Source: Brevundimonas sp.
Lineage (GTDB): Bacteria > Pseudomonadota > Alphaproteobacteria > Caulobacterales > Caulobacteraceae
Reading direction: 5' to 3'
NCBI GenBank assembly: GCA_027531145.1
Contig: JAPZRF010000003.1
Span: forward strand, 62,001-126,000
DNA length: 64,000 nucleotides
In this document: piece by piece, positions 33,591 to 44,156 of the stretch
Numbering within the stretch: position 1 is the stretch's first letter
Layout: the number at the start of each line of letters is the position of its first letter
Made by a program: the position numbers and the translations under genes
The notes under the pieces: model-generated
The model's input: the letters and a program-made list of their open reading frames with translations, nothing else
What the model was told of the DNA's origin: nothing
The model's database searches: none

Positions 33591-33594
<4 letters not shown>
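31747..33594 (+). CDS. Secreted GH13 alpha-amylase family enzyme
   Basis: A 615-residue glycosidase hydrolysing alpha-1,4-glucans. The signal peptide (residues 1-34, ...[13 protein letters not shown]) indicates export. The (beta/alpha)8 motifs are [20 protein letters not shown] (nucleophile Asp), IFGEVYEFQ (acid Glu) and [10 protein letters not shown] (third acidic residue). A C-terminal beta domain ([24 protein letters not shown]) closes it. ATG 31747 follows GGGAGGAGTTTGGG. Its stop overlaps the next gene by 4 bases (TTGA), so the two GH13 enzymes are cotranscribed. It may act in the periplasm on dextrins brought in by the TonB receptor. Confidence 0.92.
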
Positions 33595-35240
<1,646 letters not shown>

Positions 35241-35251
35241 GTCGCCGCGGG

Positions 35252-36268
35252 TCAGCCCCCGCAGCTCTCGCGGACGATGAGGTCCGTGGCGACACGTTCC
35301 GAGCGCAGCGCCCCCTCGCCCTGGTGGTCGAGCAGCTTGGATACCAGCAGCCGGCCGGCCCGCGCCGTGTTCTGGGCGATGGTCGACAGGGCGGGGCCGG
35401 AGTAGCGGGCGAAGGGGACATTGTCGTAGCCGATGACGGATACGTCCTTCGGGACGGCGCGGCCGGCGCGGCGCAGGGCGCGGATGGCCCCCAGGGCGAT
35501 CAGGTCCGAGGCTGCCGCCACCCCGTCGAAGGTCACGCCGCGGTGGATCAGCGATTCCACCGAGGCCTCGGCGCTCTCGACCTCGAAGTGGGCGTCGACG
35601 ATCAGGGCCGGATCAACATCCAGGCCGGCTTGGGTCAGACCCTCCAGATAGCCAAGCCGGCGCTGGTCAGCCTCCGGTGCCTCGGTATTGCCAAGGAAGA
35701 TGATGTGGCGCCGCCCCAGCCGCGCCAGGTGCAGGGCGGCGCGCCGGCCGCCCAGCACATTGTCGGATCCGACGCAGCAGTAGCGCTGGTCCGGCAGCTG
35801 GGCACCCCAGACGGCGAATCGGTCCTCGACGTCGGCCAGCCTGTTAAAGGCCTCGTGCAGGTGGCTTTGGCCGAGGAAGATCACCCCGTCGGCGCGGGTC
35901 GTGCTCATGACCTGGCGGAGGTCCTCGAAGCTGTCCGGCGAGACGTGGCTGACGAGGAAGTCGCAGTCGCGCTGGCGCGCCGCGTCGCCGACGCCGGCGA
36001 ACAGCTCGAGGAAGAAGGGATCGGACAGCCAGTAGTTGTCACGTCCCTGCGGCCGCGGTACGATGATGGCGATTACCGCGTCGGCACCCTCGGGGCCCGC
36101 CGGCATCGAGCGGCGCAGGGCGTAGCCGTGCTCGCGCGCCAGCTGCCAGATGCGCTGCTTGGTCTGCGCATTGATCGACGGGCTGTCACTCAACGCGCGC
36201 GACACTGTCGAGATCGACAACCCGCTCATCGCCGCGAGGTCCGCCAGACGTGTGGCCTTTCGGATCAT
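35252..36268 (-). CDS. LacI-family transcriptional regulator of the sugar locus
   Basis: A 338-residue repressor with an N-terminal helix-turn-helix (ATRLADLAAMSGLSISTVSRALSDSPSINAQTKQRIWQLAREHGY) and a periplasmic-binding-like effector domain (VIAIIVPRPQG, DGVIFLGQSHLHEAF, DGVAAASDLIALGAIRALRRAG, PKDVSVIGYDNVPFARYSGPALSTIAQN). It converges with the GH13 gene and diverges from the GH97 gene, so it likely senses a maltose-like sugar and controls both flanking units. ATG 36268 sits next to GCAAA-TTTGC operator-like sequences, which suggests autoregulation. Effector is inferred. Confidence 0.92.
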   Translation of the reverse strand: MIRKATRLADLAAMSGLSISTVSRALSDSPSINAQTKQRIWQLAREHGYALRRSMPAGPEGADAVIAIIVPRPQGRDNYWLSDPFFLELFAGVGDAARQRDCDFLVSHVSPDSFEDLRQVMSTTRADGVIFLGQSHLHEAFNRLADVEDRFAVWGAQLPDQRYCCVGSDNVLGGRRAALHLARLGRRHIIFLGNTEAPEADQRRLGYLEGLTQAGLDVDPALIVDAHFEVESAEASVESLIHRGVTFDGVAAASDLIALGAIRALRRAGRAVPKDVSVIGYDNVPFARYSGPALSTIAQNTARAGRLLVSKLLDHQGEGALRSERVATDLIVRESCGG

Positions 36269-36293
36269 GCAAATTTTGCCGCAAAAGTTTCAA
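36266..36293. promoter_or_regulatory. Paired LacI-type operator candidates between lacI-like and GH97 genes
   Basis: GCAAATTTTGC (36269-36279) and GCAAAAGTTTCA (36281-36292) lie back to back between the regulator start (36268) and the GH97 start (36361). The second copies ten bases of the 31694 operator. Their placement over the regulator's own start and ahead of GH97 fits autoregulation plus coordinated control. No -35/-10 pair was clear. Confidence 0.5.
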
Positions 36294-36360
36294 GACTCGG
36301 TCGCAGAGTTCGCCGTGTCTGGCAAGCGGCCTTTGTTTTTCCCTTGCCCCAGGAGTCCCC

Positions 36361-38409
36361 ATGCTGAGACGCCTCTTCCTGATCCTCGCCCTCGCGGCCG
36401 CGCCGGGCCTGGCGCTCGCGCAGACGTCGCCGCCGGCGAGCGCCACCGTGACCTCGCCGGGCGGGGTGCTGAGCGTGACCCTGTCGACCAATGGCGAGGG
36501 GCGGCCCTACTACACCGTCAGCCGTGTCGGCCGGCAGATCCTCGACGAGAGCCGGCTGGGCTTCATCCTCGTCGATGCGCCGAAGCTGGAGCGCAACTTC
36601 CGCCTGACGGGCGAGGCCCGGGCGAGCTTCGACGAGACCTGGGAGCAGCCGTGGGGCGAGCGCCGCTTTATCCGCAACCACTACAACGAGCTGCGGGTCA
36701 CCTTCACGGAGCAGGTGGCACCGGGGCGCCGCTTCGATGTGGTGTTCCGTGTCTACGATGACGGCCTCGGCTTCCGTTACGAGTTCCCGGATCAGTCTCA
36801 ACTTCAGAACGTGCTGATCCAGGATGAGCTGACCGAGTTCCATGTGGTCGACCCGGCCACCGCCTGGTGGATCCCGGCCTTCGAGTGGAACCGCGAGGAG
36901 TATCTGTACCGCCGCACCTCGATCACCGAGGTCGGGACGGCGCAGACCCCGATGACGATTCGCACCGAGGACGGCCTGCACATCGCCTTCCACGAGGCGG
37001 CGCTGGTCGACTATTCGGGCATGAACCTGATGAGCCTCGGCGACGGCCATTTCCGCGCCGCCCTGACCCCGGGCCAGACCCTCGCCAAGGTCGAGCGCCA
37101 GGCTCCGTTCCCGACCCCGTGGCGGACGATGCAGATCGCCGACACCGCCGGCGGGCTGATCATGTCGAACCTGATCCTCAACCTGAACGAGCCCAATGCG
37201 CTGGGCGACGTCAGCTGGGTGCGACCGCAGAAGTATGTGGGCATCTGGTGGGGAATGCACCTTGGGATCTGGAGCTGGGCCTCGGGCCCGATCCATGGGG
37301 CCACCACCGAGCGCACGCGCCAGTACATCGACTTCGCCGCCGAGCACGGCTTCGGCGGAGTGCTGGTCGAGGGATGGAACGTCGGCTGGGACGGCGACTG
37401 GTTCGGCAACGGCCAGGACTTCAGCTTCACGCAGCCCTACCCGGATTATGACCTGGAGGGCCTGGCCGCCTACGCCCGCCAGCGCGGCGTGCGCCTGATC
37501 GGCCACAACGAGACCTCTGGCTTCGCCTCGCACTACGAGGCCCAGATGGACGAGGCCTTCGCCCTCTATGAGCGGCTCGGTATCGACGCCATCAAGACCG
37601 GCTATGTCGCCGACGCCAGCCAAGCCAAGGTGCTCGGGCCGGACGGGCAGATCCAGTACGCTTGGCACGAGGGGCAGGCCCTGGCCCGCCACCATCTGAA
37701 CGTCGCCCTCGCGGCGGCGCGCCACGGCATCTCGGTCAACGCTCACGAGCCGATCAAGGACACCGGGCTGCGCCGCACCTGGCCGAACATCATCACCCGG
37801 GAGGGCGCGCGCGGCATGGAGTTCTCGGCCTGGGGCGTTCCGCCGAACCCGCCCGAGCACGAGTCGATCCTGGCCTTCACCCGCCTGCTGGCCGGGCCGA
37901 TGGACTATACTCCGGGCATCTTCGTGCTGAACGGCCAGCAGCCCGGCAGCCGCATCCAGAGCACCCTGGCCAAGCAGCTGGCGCTCTATGTAGTCATCTA
38001 CAGCCCGCTGCAGATGGCCGCCGACCTGATCGAGAACTACGCCACCAACATGGAGGCGTTCCAGTTCATCAAGGACGTGCCGGTCGATTGGGCCGACACC
38101 CGCGTGCTGAACGGCGAGATCGGCGACTTCGTCACCTTCGCCCGCAAGGATCGCAACTCCGAGGATTGGTATCTCGGGGCGGTGACGGACGAGCAGGGCC
38201 GGATCCTTCCGGTGCGGCTGGACTTCCTTGAGCCGAACCGTCGCTACCGGGCCGAGATCTACCGCGACGGCGATGACGCCGACTGGGACACCAACCCCTA
38301 CGCCATCACCCTCGAGACCCGCGAAGTGACCAGCCGCGACGCCATGGACCTGCGCCTGGCCCCCGGCGGCGGCATGGCGGTGCGCTTCGTCGCCCTGGGG
38401 CGGCGATGA
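36361..38409 (+). CDS. GH97 alpha-glucosidase (SusB-like, inverting type)
   Basis: A 682-residue periplasmic glycosidase; signal peptide LRRLFLILALAAAPGLALAQ. The N-terminal beta-super-sandwich (TSPGGVLSVTLSTNGEGRPYYTVSRVG) precedes a catalytic barrel with VLVEGWNVGWDGDWF, LIGHNETSGFASHYE, VNAHEPIKDTGLRRTWPN and REGARGMEFSAWG. The Glu residues in NETSG, HEPIKDTG and MEFSAW match those of inverting GH97 enzymes such as SusB, which also bind Ca2+. It would release glucose from maltodextrins. ATG 36361 follows CCAGGAGTCCCC. It is divergent from the LacI gene and ends 43 bases before the converging PhoD. Confidence 0.93.
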   Translation: MLRRLFLILALAAAPGLALAQTSPPASATVTSPGGVLSVTLSTNGEGRPYYTVSRVGRQILDESRLGFILVDAPKLERNFRLTGEARASFDETWEQPWGERRFIRNHYNELRVTFTEQVAPGRRFDVVFRVYDDGLGFRYEFPDQSQLQNVLIQDELTEFHVVDPATAWWIPAFEWNREEYLYRRTSITEVGTAQTPMTIRTEDGLHIAFHEAALVDYSGMNLMSLGDGHFRAALTPGQTLAKVERQAPFPTPWRTMQIADTAGGLIMSNLILNLNEPNALGDVSWVRPQKYVGIWWGMHLGIWSWASGPIHGATTERTRQYIDFAAEHGFGGVLVEGWNVGWDGDWFGNGQDFSFTQPYPDYDLEGLAAYARQRGVRLIGHNETSGFASHYEAQMDEAFALYERLGIDAIKTGYVADASQAKVLGPDGQIQYAWHEGQALARHHLNVALAAARHGISVNAHEPIKDTGLRRTWPNIITREGARGMEFSAWGVPPNPPEHESILAFTRLLAGPMDYTPGIFVLNGQQPGSRIQSTLAKQLALYVVIYSPLQMAADLIENYATNMEAFQFIKDVPVDWADTRVLNGEIGDFVTFARKDRNSEDWYLGAVTDEQGRILPVRLDFLEPNRRYRAEIYRDGDDADWDTNPYAITLETREVTSRDAMDLRLAPGGGMAVRFVALGRR

Positions 38410-38416
38410 ACTGCAA

Positions 38417-38441
38417 CCCTTCCCCCATCGAGGGGGAAGGG
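38417..38441. terminator. Perfect 10-bp hairpin between convergent genes
   Basis: CCCTTCCCCC (38417-38426) pairs with GGGGGAAGGG (38432-38441) around ATCGA. It lies between the GH97 and phoD stops. No T-run follows on either strand, so it may act as an mRNA-end or bidirectional stabiliser. It also resembles one half of the palindromic elements at 42581. Confidence 0.55.
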
Positions 38442-38451
38442 AGCGCCACGG

Positions 38452-40017
38452 TTACGCCTCCACCAGCGCCGGGTTGCCGGTCTCGATGGCCATCGAGCGT
38501 CGGGTGCTGAGCGTCCCGCCCGGGGTGGACACCCGGTCCAGCACCTTGAAATCGGTGCGCCAGCGCTCGTGGGTCAGGTCGCAGACGACGTAGCCACGCT
38601 GGGCATTGTTGAACTTCAGGAACGGGTTCTGGCTCTGGATGCGGGCCATGTCCTCGCGCTGGTCGACGCCGTCGCCGGAGGAGCTGATCGAGGTGGTCAC
38701 GAACTCGGTGGCCACAGCCCGGCCCTCCGGGTTGCGGCCGTCGAGGTGCAGCTCGCCGGCGTAGTTCTGGTGCTCGTCGCCGGTCAGCACCACGACATTG
38801 TCGATGCGGCTGTTGCGGATGTGGTTGAGCAGCCGGGCGCGGGGGATGCGATAGCCGGCCCAGGTGTCGAGGTTGTAGCCGAGCTCGCCGTTGAGGTTCC
38901 GGTTGAGGTCCATGACCATGACCTGTTGCGCCAGCACCTTCCAGCGGGCGCGCGACCCCTGCAGGTTCTGGAACAGCCATGCCTCCTGGGCCTGGCCCAG
39001 CACCTCGGCGGTCGCGTCATTGACGTCGTCGCAGGTCGAGGCCCAGCGCTCGTTGCAGGGCTGGTCCGTGCGGTACTGGCGGGTGTCGAGCAGGTTCAGG
39101 TCCAGCAGGTCGCCGTAGACCGCGCGGCGGTACAGCTGCAGCGAGGCACCCCGCGGGAAGGCCGAACGGCGCAGGGGCATGTTCTCGTAGAAGGCCTGCA
39201 GCGCCGCCTGCTGGCGCAGCCGGAAGACGGCCGGGTCGGTGCCGTCCTGGTCGAGGTCGCTGACCCAGTTGTTGTCGATCTCGTGGTCGTCCCAGGTCAC
39301 GAACCAGGGGGCCGAGGCGTGGGCCGCCTGCAGGTCCGGGTCCATCTTGTACTGGGCGTAACGGCGCCGGTAGTCGTCGAGCGAATAGGTCTCGCCGCCG
39401 ACATGGGGGCGCGGCTGGGCCTGCGGACCGGCGGCACTGTTCCACACCCGAGTGCCGCGGCCCTCGTAGATGTAGTCGCCGTAGCAGTAGATGAAGTCGA
39501 GGTCCTCGCCGGCGATGTGGCGGTGGGCCGTGTAGAAGCCCTGCTCGTAGTTCTGGCAACCGACCACGCCGAAGCGCACGCCGGCGGTCGCGGCCCCGGC
39601 GGCGGGTGCCGTGCGGGCCCGGCCGGTCAGGCTGCGCTCGCGCCCGGCGCCGAAGCGATAGAAGTAGTCGCGGCCGGGCTGGAGCCCCTCGACCTCGACG
39701 TGGACCGCGTGGCCCAGCTCGGGCCGCGCCACCACCTGGCCCGAGGCGACCGTCTGGCTGAAGCCGCGATCGGCGGCGACCTCCCACGACACGCTCATGG
39801 GCGCCGCCGGCATGCCGTAGCCGGGCTCCAGTGGGTTGGGCGCAAGCCGGGTCCAGATGACGAAGCCGTCCGCGGTCGGATCGCCCGAGGCGACGCCCAG
39901 CTGGAATGGGTATTCCGTGAACACCTGCTGGGCCAGGGCCCCCGTGGCGGCGAAGCCGGCGGCACCGGAGGTCAGGCCAAGGATCAGGCCGCGACGCGAG
40001 GGGGTGAACAGGGACAT
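38452..40017 (-). CDS. Alkaline phosphatase D (PhoD), Tat-exported
   Basis: A 521-residue PhoD. The N-terminus [24 protein letters not shown] carries a twin-arginine motif, so it is exported folded with its metals. Motifs: [113 protein letters not shown]. It cleaves phosphodiesters and monoesters, usually induced by phosphate starvation. Only about a quarter of its residues match the PhoD-family lipoprotein at 25321 by eye, so the two are distant paralogs. It is divergent from yebC across 174 bases, where I see no clear Pho box. Confidence 0.94.
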   Translation of the reverse strand: MSLFTPSRRGLILGLTSGAAGFAATGALAQQVFTEYPFQLGVASGDPTADGFVIWTRLAPNPLEPGYGMPAAPMSVSWEVAADRGFSQTVASGQVVARPELGHAVHVEVEGLQPGRDYFYRFGAGRERSLTGRARTAPAAGAATAGVRFGVVGCQNYEQGFYTAHRHIAGEDLDFIYCYGDYIYEGRGTRVWNSAAGPQAQPRPHVGGETYSLDDYRRRYAQYKMDPDLQAAHASAPWFVTWDDHEIDNNWVSDLDQDGTDPAVFRLRQQAALQAFYENMPLRRSAFPRGASLQLYRRAVYGDLLDLNLLDTRQYRTDQPCNERWASTCDDVNDATAEVLGQAQEAWLFQNLQGSRARWKVLAQQVMVMDLNRNLNGELGYNLDTWAGYRIPRARLLNHIRNSRIDNVVVLTGDEHQNYAGELHLDGRNPEGRAVATEFVTTSISSSGDGVDQREDMARIQSQNPFLKFNNAQRGYVVCDLTHERWRTDFKVLDRVSTPGGTLSTRRSMAIETGNPALVEA

Positions 40018-40191
40018 GCGGGCGCTCCGATCGACGTTTATCGTCCGATAGCCTCCGAGTATGACAGTCCGTCAGGCCCGGCGCACGGCAACTGGGACGC
40101 CGTGGCGCGGTACGTCGTCGCTGCCGTGACAGCCGCGCGCGGCTGCGCTAGAGCCCCCCTTCCTCGACGCCTTCGACCGGGACTCGCGCGC

Positions 40192-40965
40192 ATGGCCGGC
40201 CACTCCAAGTTCAAGAACATCATGCACAAGAAGGGGCGCCAGGACGCGCTCCGCTCCAAGCTGTTCTCGCGGCTGTCGCGCGAGATCACCGTGGCGGCCA
40301 AGTCGGGCCTGCCGGACCCGGTGATGAACCCGCGCCTGCGCCTGGCGGTGAACAACGCCAAGGCCGAGTCCATGCCCAAGGACAACATCGACCGGGCCAT
40401 CAAGAAGGCCGTCGGGGGTGAAGTCGATGCGATGGAGGAGATCCGCTACGAGGGCCGTGGCCCCGGCGGCGTCCAGATCATCGTCGAGGTGCTGACCGAC
40501 AACCGCAACCGCGCCGCCTCGGCGGTGCGCGCGGCCTTCTCCAAGAACGGCGGGGCGCTGGGCGAAACCGGCTCGGTCACCTTCATGTGGGACCGGGTCG
40601 GCAAGATCCACTATCCGGCCGAGGCGGGCTCCGAGGACACGGTCATGGAGGCGGCCATCGAGGCCGGTGCCCAGGATGTCGAGAGCGACCTAGTTAAGCC
40701 GGACATCTACGAGGACGCCCCGGGCCACACCATCTGGACCGCCTTCGAGGACCTGAACGAGGTGGCCGAGGCCATGTCCAAGGGGCTGGGCGATCCCAAG
40801 TCGACGGCCATCGTCTGGAAGCCCCAGTCCGAGGTCAGCCTGACCGGTGACGCCGTGGGGACCCTGTTCAAGCTGCTGGACGCCCTCGACGCCGAGGACG
40901 ACGTGCAGCAGGTCTATTCGAACGAGGACATCTCGGACGAGGACGCGGCGAAGTACGCGGGTTAG
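40192..40965 (+). CDS. yebC: YebC/TACO1-family protein
   Basis: A 257-residue cytoplasmic protein of the YebC family, conserved in most bacteria and linked to transcription control and to ribosome stalling relief. The typical opening is [39 protein letters not shown]. The central [22 protein letters not shown] and [45 protein letters not shown] are also typical. ATG 40192 begins the family consensus; the long open frame upstream is antisense shadow of phoD. The SDR gene follows 40 bases downstream. Confidence 0.96.
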   Translation: MAGHSKFKNIMHKKGRQDALRSKLFSRLSREITVAAKSGLPDPVMNPRLRLAVNNAKAESMPKDNIDRAIKKAVGGEVDAMEEIRYEGRGPGGVQIIVEVLTDNRNRAASAVRAAFSKNGGALGETGSVTFMWDRVGKIHYPAEAGSEDTVMEAAIEAGAQDVESDLVKPDIYEDAPGHTIWTAFEDLNEVAEAMSKGLGDPKSTAIVWKPQSEVSLTGDAVGTLFKLLDALDAEDDVQQVYSNEDISDEDAAKYAG

Positions 40966-41005
40966 TCTCGAGACGGCCCGACGTGGGGCCGGGAGACCCG
41001 ATGTC

Positions 41006-41941
41006 ATGAGCCCGTTCACCAGCCGCGATGTGCCGGACCAGACCGGTCGGACGATCATCATCACCGGGGCCAACTCCGGCACCGGCTTCGAGACCGCGAA
41101 GGTGCTGGCCGCGCGTGGGGCCGAGGTGATCCTGGCGGTGCGCAACGCCGGCAAGGGGGAGGCGGCGCGGGCGGCGATCCTGCGCGCGACCCCGGCGGCC
41201 TCGGTGCGGGTCGAGGCGCTGGACCTGTCCCGTCAGGCCTCCGTCGCGGCCTTCGCCGACCGGCTGCTGGCCGCGGGGCGGCCGGTACACGCCCTGATCA
41301 ACAACGCCGGCGTCATGGCCCTGGCGAGGCGGGAGCAGAGTCCGGACGGGCACGAGCTGCAGCTGGCGACCAACTTCCTCGGCCATTTCGCCCTGACGGC
41401 GCGGCTGTTGCCGCTGCTGCGAGCCGGGCAGGCCCGGGTGGTGCAGCTGTCCTCGGTCGCCCATCGACAGGGCCGTATCCATCTGGACGACCTGAACCTG
41501 AAGACCGGCTATACGCCGTGGAAGGCCTATGCCCAGTCCAAGCTGGCCATGCTGATGTTCGCGTTGGAGCTGGACCGGCGCAGCCGGGCGGCCGGCTGGG
41601 GCCTGACCAGTGTCGCGGCGCACCCGGGCTACGCCCGCACCGACCTGATCGGCAACGGGCCGCTGGCGTCGTCGTCAGGGTTCGCCCGGGCCGGATTCCG
41701 CTACGTCTACCGGCCGTTCCTCGAGCCGCTGGTCAGCCATTCCCAGGCCGACGGGGCCCTGCCGATCCTGCTGGCGGCGACCGGCGGGGTCGAGCCCGGC
41801 GGGTACTACGGGCCGGTCCGGATGAAGGAATACAAGGGCCCGCCGGGGCCGGCGAAGATCGAGCCGTGGGCGCAGGACGAGGCCGTGGCGCGCGCCCTCT
41901 GGGCCGAGGCGGAGCGGCTCACGGGCGTCCGCTTCGCCTGA
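41006..41941 (+). CDS. Short-chain dehydrogenase/reductase (retinol-dehydrogenase-like)
   Basis: A 311-residue SDR: GRTIIITGANSGTGFETAKVLAARGAEVILAVRN is the Rossmann nucleotide-binding site with TGANSGTG, NNAGVM is the active-site support motif, and VVQLSSVAHRQG plus YAQSKLAMLMFALELDRR supply the Ser and the YxxxK catalytic residues. The long C-terminal tail (EPGGYYGP..EYKGPPG) resembles the atypical retinol-dehydrogenase-like group. Substrate is unknown. ATG 41006 has GGGAGAC in front. The downstream spacer carries 12-base tandem repeats. Confidence 0.9.
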   Translation: MSPFTSRDVPDQTGRTIIITGANSGTGFETAKVLAARGAEVILAVRNAGKGEAARAAILRATPAASVRVEALDLSRQASVAAFADRLLAAGRPVHALINNAGVMALARREQSPDGHELQLATNFLGHFALTARLLPLLRAGQARVVQLSSVAHRQGRIHLDDLNLKTGYTPWKAYAQSKLAMLMFALELDRRSRAAGWGLTSVAAHPGYARTDLIGNGPLASSSGFARAGFRYVYRPFLEPLVSHSQADGALPILLAATGGVEPGGYYGPVRMKEYKGPPGPAKIEPWAQDEAVARALWAEAERLTGVRFA

Positions 41942-41963
41942 CGCCGCGGCCCGCGGGGGTCGC

Positions 41964-42006
41964 GCACGGCCCCACGCACGGCCCCACGCACGGCCCCGCG
42001 CACGGC
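41964..42006 (+). repeat. 12-bp tandem repeat, 3.6 copies
   Basis: GCACGGCCCCAC at 41964-41975 and 41976-41987 is followed by GCACGGCCCCGC (41988-41999) and a partial GCACGGC (42000-42006). Two units are identical and the third has a single change. It lies in the spacer between the SDR and the DUF6789-like gene. The number of copies is likely variable between strains. Confidence 0.9.
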
Positions 42007-42087
42007 AATGTGACACCGGCGTTCTCCCAACAGGCGTATCCTCCCGCTCGCGTACACAAGAAACAAGCGTTGGGAGGCGCTCTGGTC

Positions 42088-42564
42088 ATGATGTCACGCG
42101 TTAAGATGGGCATGGTTTCGGGGCTCGCGGGGGCCCTGGCGGTTGCGGCGCTTGAGGCCGTCAACATGGCCCTCGGACCCTGGGCCGTTCCGTTCCCCCG
42201 TATGGTCGCCGTGATGCTGCAGGTCCCCGATCTGGCCGTCGCCGGCTGGGTCGGTCACTTTGTGGTCGGAACCCTGCTTCTGGGGCCTCTGTTCGGCATG
42301 TTCGCCGCCCGCCTGCCGACGGATACGCCGGAGACCAAGGGTATTGTCTTCGCCGTCGGGGCCTTTCTCGTGATGATGCTGACGGTCGCGCCCCTGTCCG
42401 GCGTCGGTATGCTCGGCGCCCGGGCGGGTCTGACCGGCGTGCTGTGGATGCTCGGCGGCCACATCGTGTTCGGCCTCGTCATGGGCAACTTCTACGGGCG
42501 TCTGGAGAGCCGTCAGAAGCGGCTGGCCCGGATGCATCCGCCCGAGGGCGTAGCGGCGCGCTGA
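42088..42564 (+). CDS. Small membrane protein, DUF6789-like
   Basis: A 158-residue protein with four hydrophobic segments: VSGLAGALAVAALEAVNMALGP, VPDLAVAGWVGHFVVGTLLLGPLFGMFAARL, GIVFAVGAFLVMMLTVAPLSGVGMLGA, and GVLWMLGGHIVFGLVMGNFYGRL. The GHFVVG/GHIVFGLVMG repeats and the polar tail resemble the DUF6789 group of small inner-membrane proteins of unknown function. ATG 42088 follows GGGAGGCGC. The 146 bases upstream (41942-42087) hold the tandem repeats and otherwise nothing I recognise. Confidence 0.7.
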   Translation: MMSRVKMGMVSGLAGALAVAALEAVNMALGPWAVPFPRMVAVMLQVPDLAVAGWVGHFVVGTLLLGPLFGMFAARLPTDTPETKGIVFAVGAFLVMMLTVAPLSGVGMLGARAGLTGVLWMLGGHIVFGLVMGNFYGRLESRQKRLARMHPPEGVAAR

Positions 42565-42580
42565 GGAGCGGCTCTGCGTT

Positions 42581-42713
42581 GCTCCTCCCCCTTTACGGGG
42601 GAGGGGGACCACGAAGTGGTGGAGGGGGCGTTTGGGGCGCAGGCGTCTGAGGGAAACACCCCCGCCGTCACGACGCTTCGCGTCGTGCCACCTCCCCCAG
42701 AAAGGGGGAGGAG
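42581..42713. repeat. Two palindromic elements in inverted orientation between convergent genes
   Basis: Copy one (42581-42630) has CTCCCCC/GGGGGAG (42584-42602) then ACCACG..AGTGGT (42608-42620) and GGAGGGGGCG. Copy two (42658-42713) is the reverse arrangement: CCCCCGCCG, a CGACGCTTCGCGTCG hairpin, then CCTCCCCC/GGGGGAGG. The two lie between the DUF6789 gene and the last atp gene. They may serve as a bidirectional end structure. The same architecture appears inside the capsid gene at 5604-5656. Confidence 0.85.
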
Positions 42714-42735
42714 AAGGGATGCGGCGCTTCTACCC

Positions 42736-43251
42736 TCAACTCAGGCGCTGGCCGATCTGGGCGATGGCGGCGTCGGCCATGGGGTCGGTGCCGGCGGCCG
42801 CGAGGCGGGCGGCGAGGATGGCTTCGGCCTGAACCGCCGCCTGTTCCGCGGCCAGTGCCTTGACCTCGGCCATGGCCTGGGCCTCGGCCTGGGCGATGCG
42901 CTGCTCGGCCAGCTTCTGGCGACGGGCGAGGCTTTCCTCGACCTGGGCGCGGGCTTCTTCCTCGAGGCGGCGGGCGTCGGCTTCGGCGGCAGCGAGCATG
43001 TCGCGGGCCTGGGCGTCGGCGGCGGCCTTCTCGGCGCGGATCTGGGCCAGCAGGGCCTCGGCCTCGGCGCGCAGGCGCGCGGCTTCGTCCAGCTCGCCCT
43101 GGATCTTCGCGGCCTTGGCGTCCAGCTGGCCGGCGACCAGCTTCGGCACGCCCGCGGCGATCAGGATGCCGAAGAAGATCAGCAGGCCGATGCCGGCCCA
43201 CAGGTCGGCGCTGCCGAAGGAGTAGAATTCGGGCGTCAGGAAGTACGGCAT
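42736..43251 (-). CDS. atpF: ATP synthase F0 subunit b
   Basis: A 171-residue peripheral stalk subunit. It has one N-terminal membrane helix (LWAGIGLLIFFGILIAAGVP) followed by a long charged coiled coil (KIQGELDEAARLRAEAEALLAQIRAEKAAADAQARDMLAAAEADARRLEEEARAQ). It is the last gene of the F0 operon and starts at 43251, on the same base where the b' stop ends, so the two touch. Alphaproteobacteria often have a b and b' pair rather than two copies of one b. The stalk joins F0 to F1, which is not in the window. Confidence 0.93.
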   Translation of the reverse strand: MPYFLTPEFYSFGSADLWAGIGLLIFFGILIAAGVPKLVAGQLDAKAAKIQGELDEAARLRAEAEALLAQIRAEKAAADAQARDMLAAAEADARRLEEEARAQVEESLARRQKLAEQRIAQAEAQAMAEVKALAAEQAAVQAEAILAARLAAAGTDPMADAAIAQIGQRLS

Positions 43252-43787
43252 CAGGCGGCGCCCTTAAGTTCAGCGGCCGTCGGGACCTTGCCCGTGAGGC
43301 GGGCGACCATGGCCGAGGCGGTCTCCGAGGCCACGGTGCCGACCGAGGTCAGGGCGGCGTCACGGGTCTTTGCGATGTCGGCTTCGGCGGCGGCGATGCG
43401 GGCGTTGAGCTCCGCCTCCTGGGCCGCGTTGCGGGCGGCGGCCTGCTCGGCGACGCGGGCCCGGGCGGCGGCGGCGGTGGCGCGGGCGGAAGCGCGCGCG
43501 GCCTCAACCTCCGCCTTGGCGGCGGCAGCCTGGACGGTGGCCTCATCCTGCACGGTGCGGGCGGTCTCGACCGCGCCGCGGATCGTCGCCGCCCGCTCGT
43601 CCCATACCCGACGCATGCGCGGCGCGAAGACCCTGGTGACCAGCACCAGCATCAGCGCAAACAGGATCAGGAACCAGGCGATCTGTCCGGCCCAGACGGT
43701 GGTGTCGAACTGCGGCAGGCCGCCCGAGGGGGCCTCGGTGGTGGCGTAGGTCTCGCCGTGGGCGTCGGAAGAGGCGGGAGAGGCCAT
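43251..43787 (-). CDS. atpG: ATP synthase F0 subunit b'
   Basis: A 178-residue b' subunit: TTVWAGQIAWFLILFALMLVLVTRVFAPRMRRVWDERAATIRGAVETARTVQDEA is the single membrane helix with the standard RR-W-E-R junction, followed by an alanine-rich coiled coil (KAEVEAARASARATAAAARARVAEQAAARNAAQEAELNARIAAAEADI). ATG 43787 begins MASPASSDAHG; TTG 43814 would add nine residues. The N-terminal polar extension of about 35 residues is longer than that of b. Naming of b' (atpG or atpF') varies. Confidence 0.93.
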   Translation of the reverse strand: MASPASSDAHGETYATTEAPSGGLPQFDTTVWAGQIAWFLILFALMLVLVTRVFAPRMRRVWDERAATIRGAVETARTVQDEATVQAAAAKAEVEAARASARATAAAARARVAEQAAARNAAQEAELNARIAAAEADIAKTRDAALTSVGTVASETASAMVARLTGKVPTAAELKGAA

Positions 43788-43871
43788 GGGGTCCGTTCGT
43801 CTGGATATCAACAAGGCGGCGGCGACCCCGCATGAGGGCCGCCGCCGTCTGGATCAGGCGTATTCTGGTGC

Positions 43872-44096
43872 CTAGGCGTTCAGGATCAGGATGCCGAGCA
43901 CGAAGGCCAGGATCCCGAGGGCTTCGGCCAGCGCGGCACCCACGAACAGGTTGCCGACCTGCGAGGCGGCGGCCGACGGGTTGCGCAGGGCACCGTTCAG
44001 GAAGTTCCCGAAGATGTTGCCCACGCCGATGGCCGAGCCGATCATGCCGAGGGTGGCGAGACCCGCGCCGAGGTACTTGGCGGCTTCAGCTTCCAT
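43872..44096 (-). CDS. atpE: ATP synthase F0 subunit c
   Basis: A 74-residue proteolipid forming the rotor ring. Two membrane helices: [35 protein letters not shown] and [25 protein letters not shown]. The polar loop RNPSA joins them, and the ion-carrying acid is Glu in AEALGIL. Glu rather than Asp is normal in this class. The gene starts 60 bases after atpB and precedes b' by 84 bases. Confidence 0.96.
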   Translation of the reverse strand: MEAEAAKYLGAGLATLGMIGSAIGVGNIFGNFLNGALRNPSAAASQVGNLFVGAALAEALGILAFVLGILILNA

Positions 44097-44156
44097 GTCT
44101 GTCTAGTCCTGTGTTCAGAGGTTCGGAGGTTGGGGGTGAAGGCTGGTCCGGGGCTC

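Noticed and set aside
38569-40192. A long N-terminal extension of YebC
   Set aside because: The frame is open upstream only because it is antisense to phoD; the protein begins at the family start MAGHSKFKN.
42581-42713. Classic Rho-independent terminators after the DUF6789 gene
   Set aside because: The hairpins lack T-runs on either strand and share their two-stem form with an element inside the capsid gene, so they are better described as interspersed palindromic repeats.
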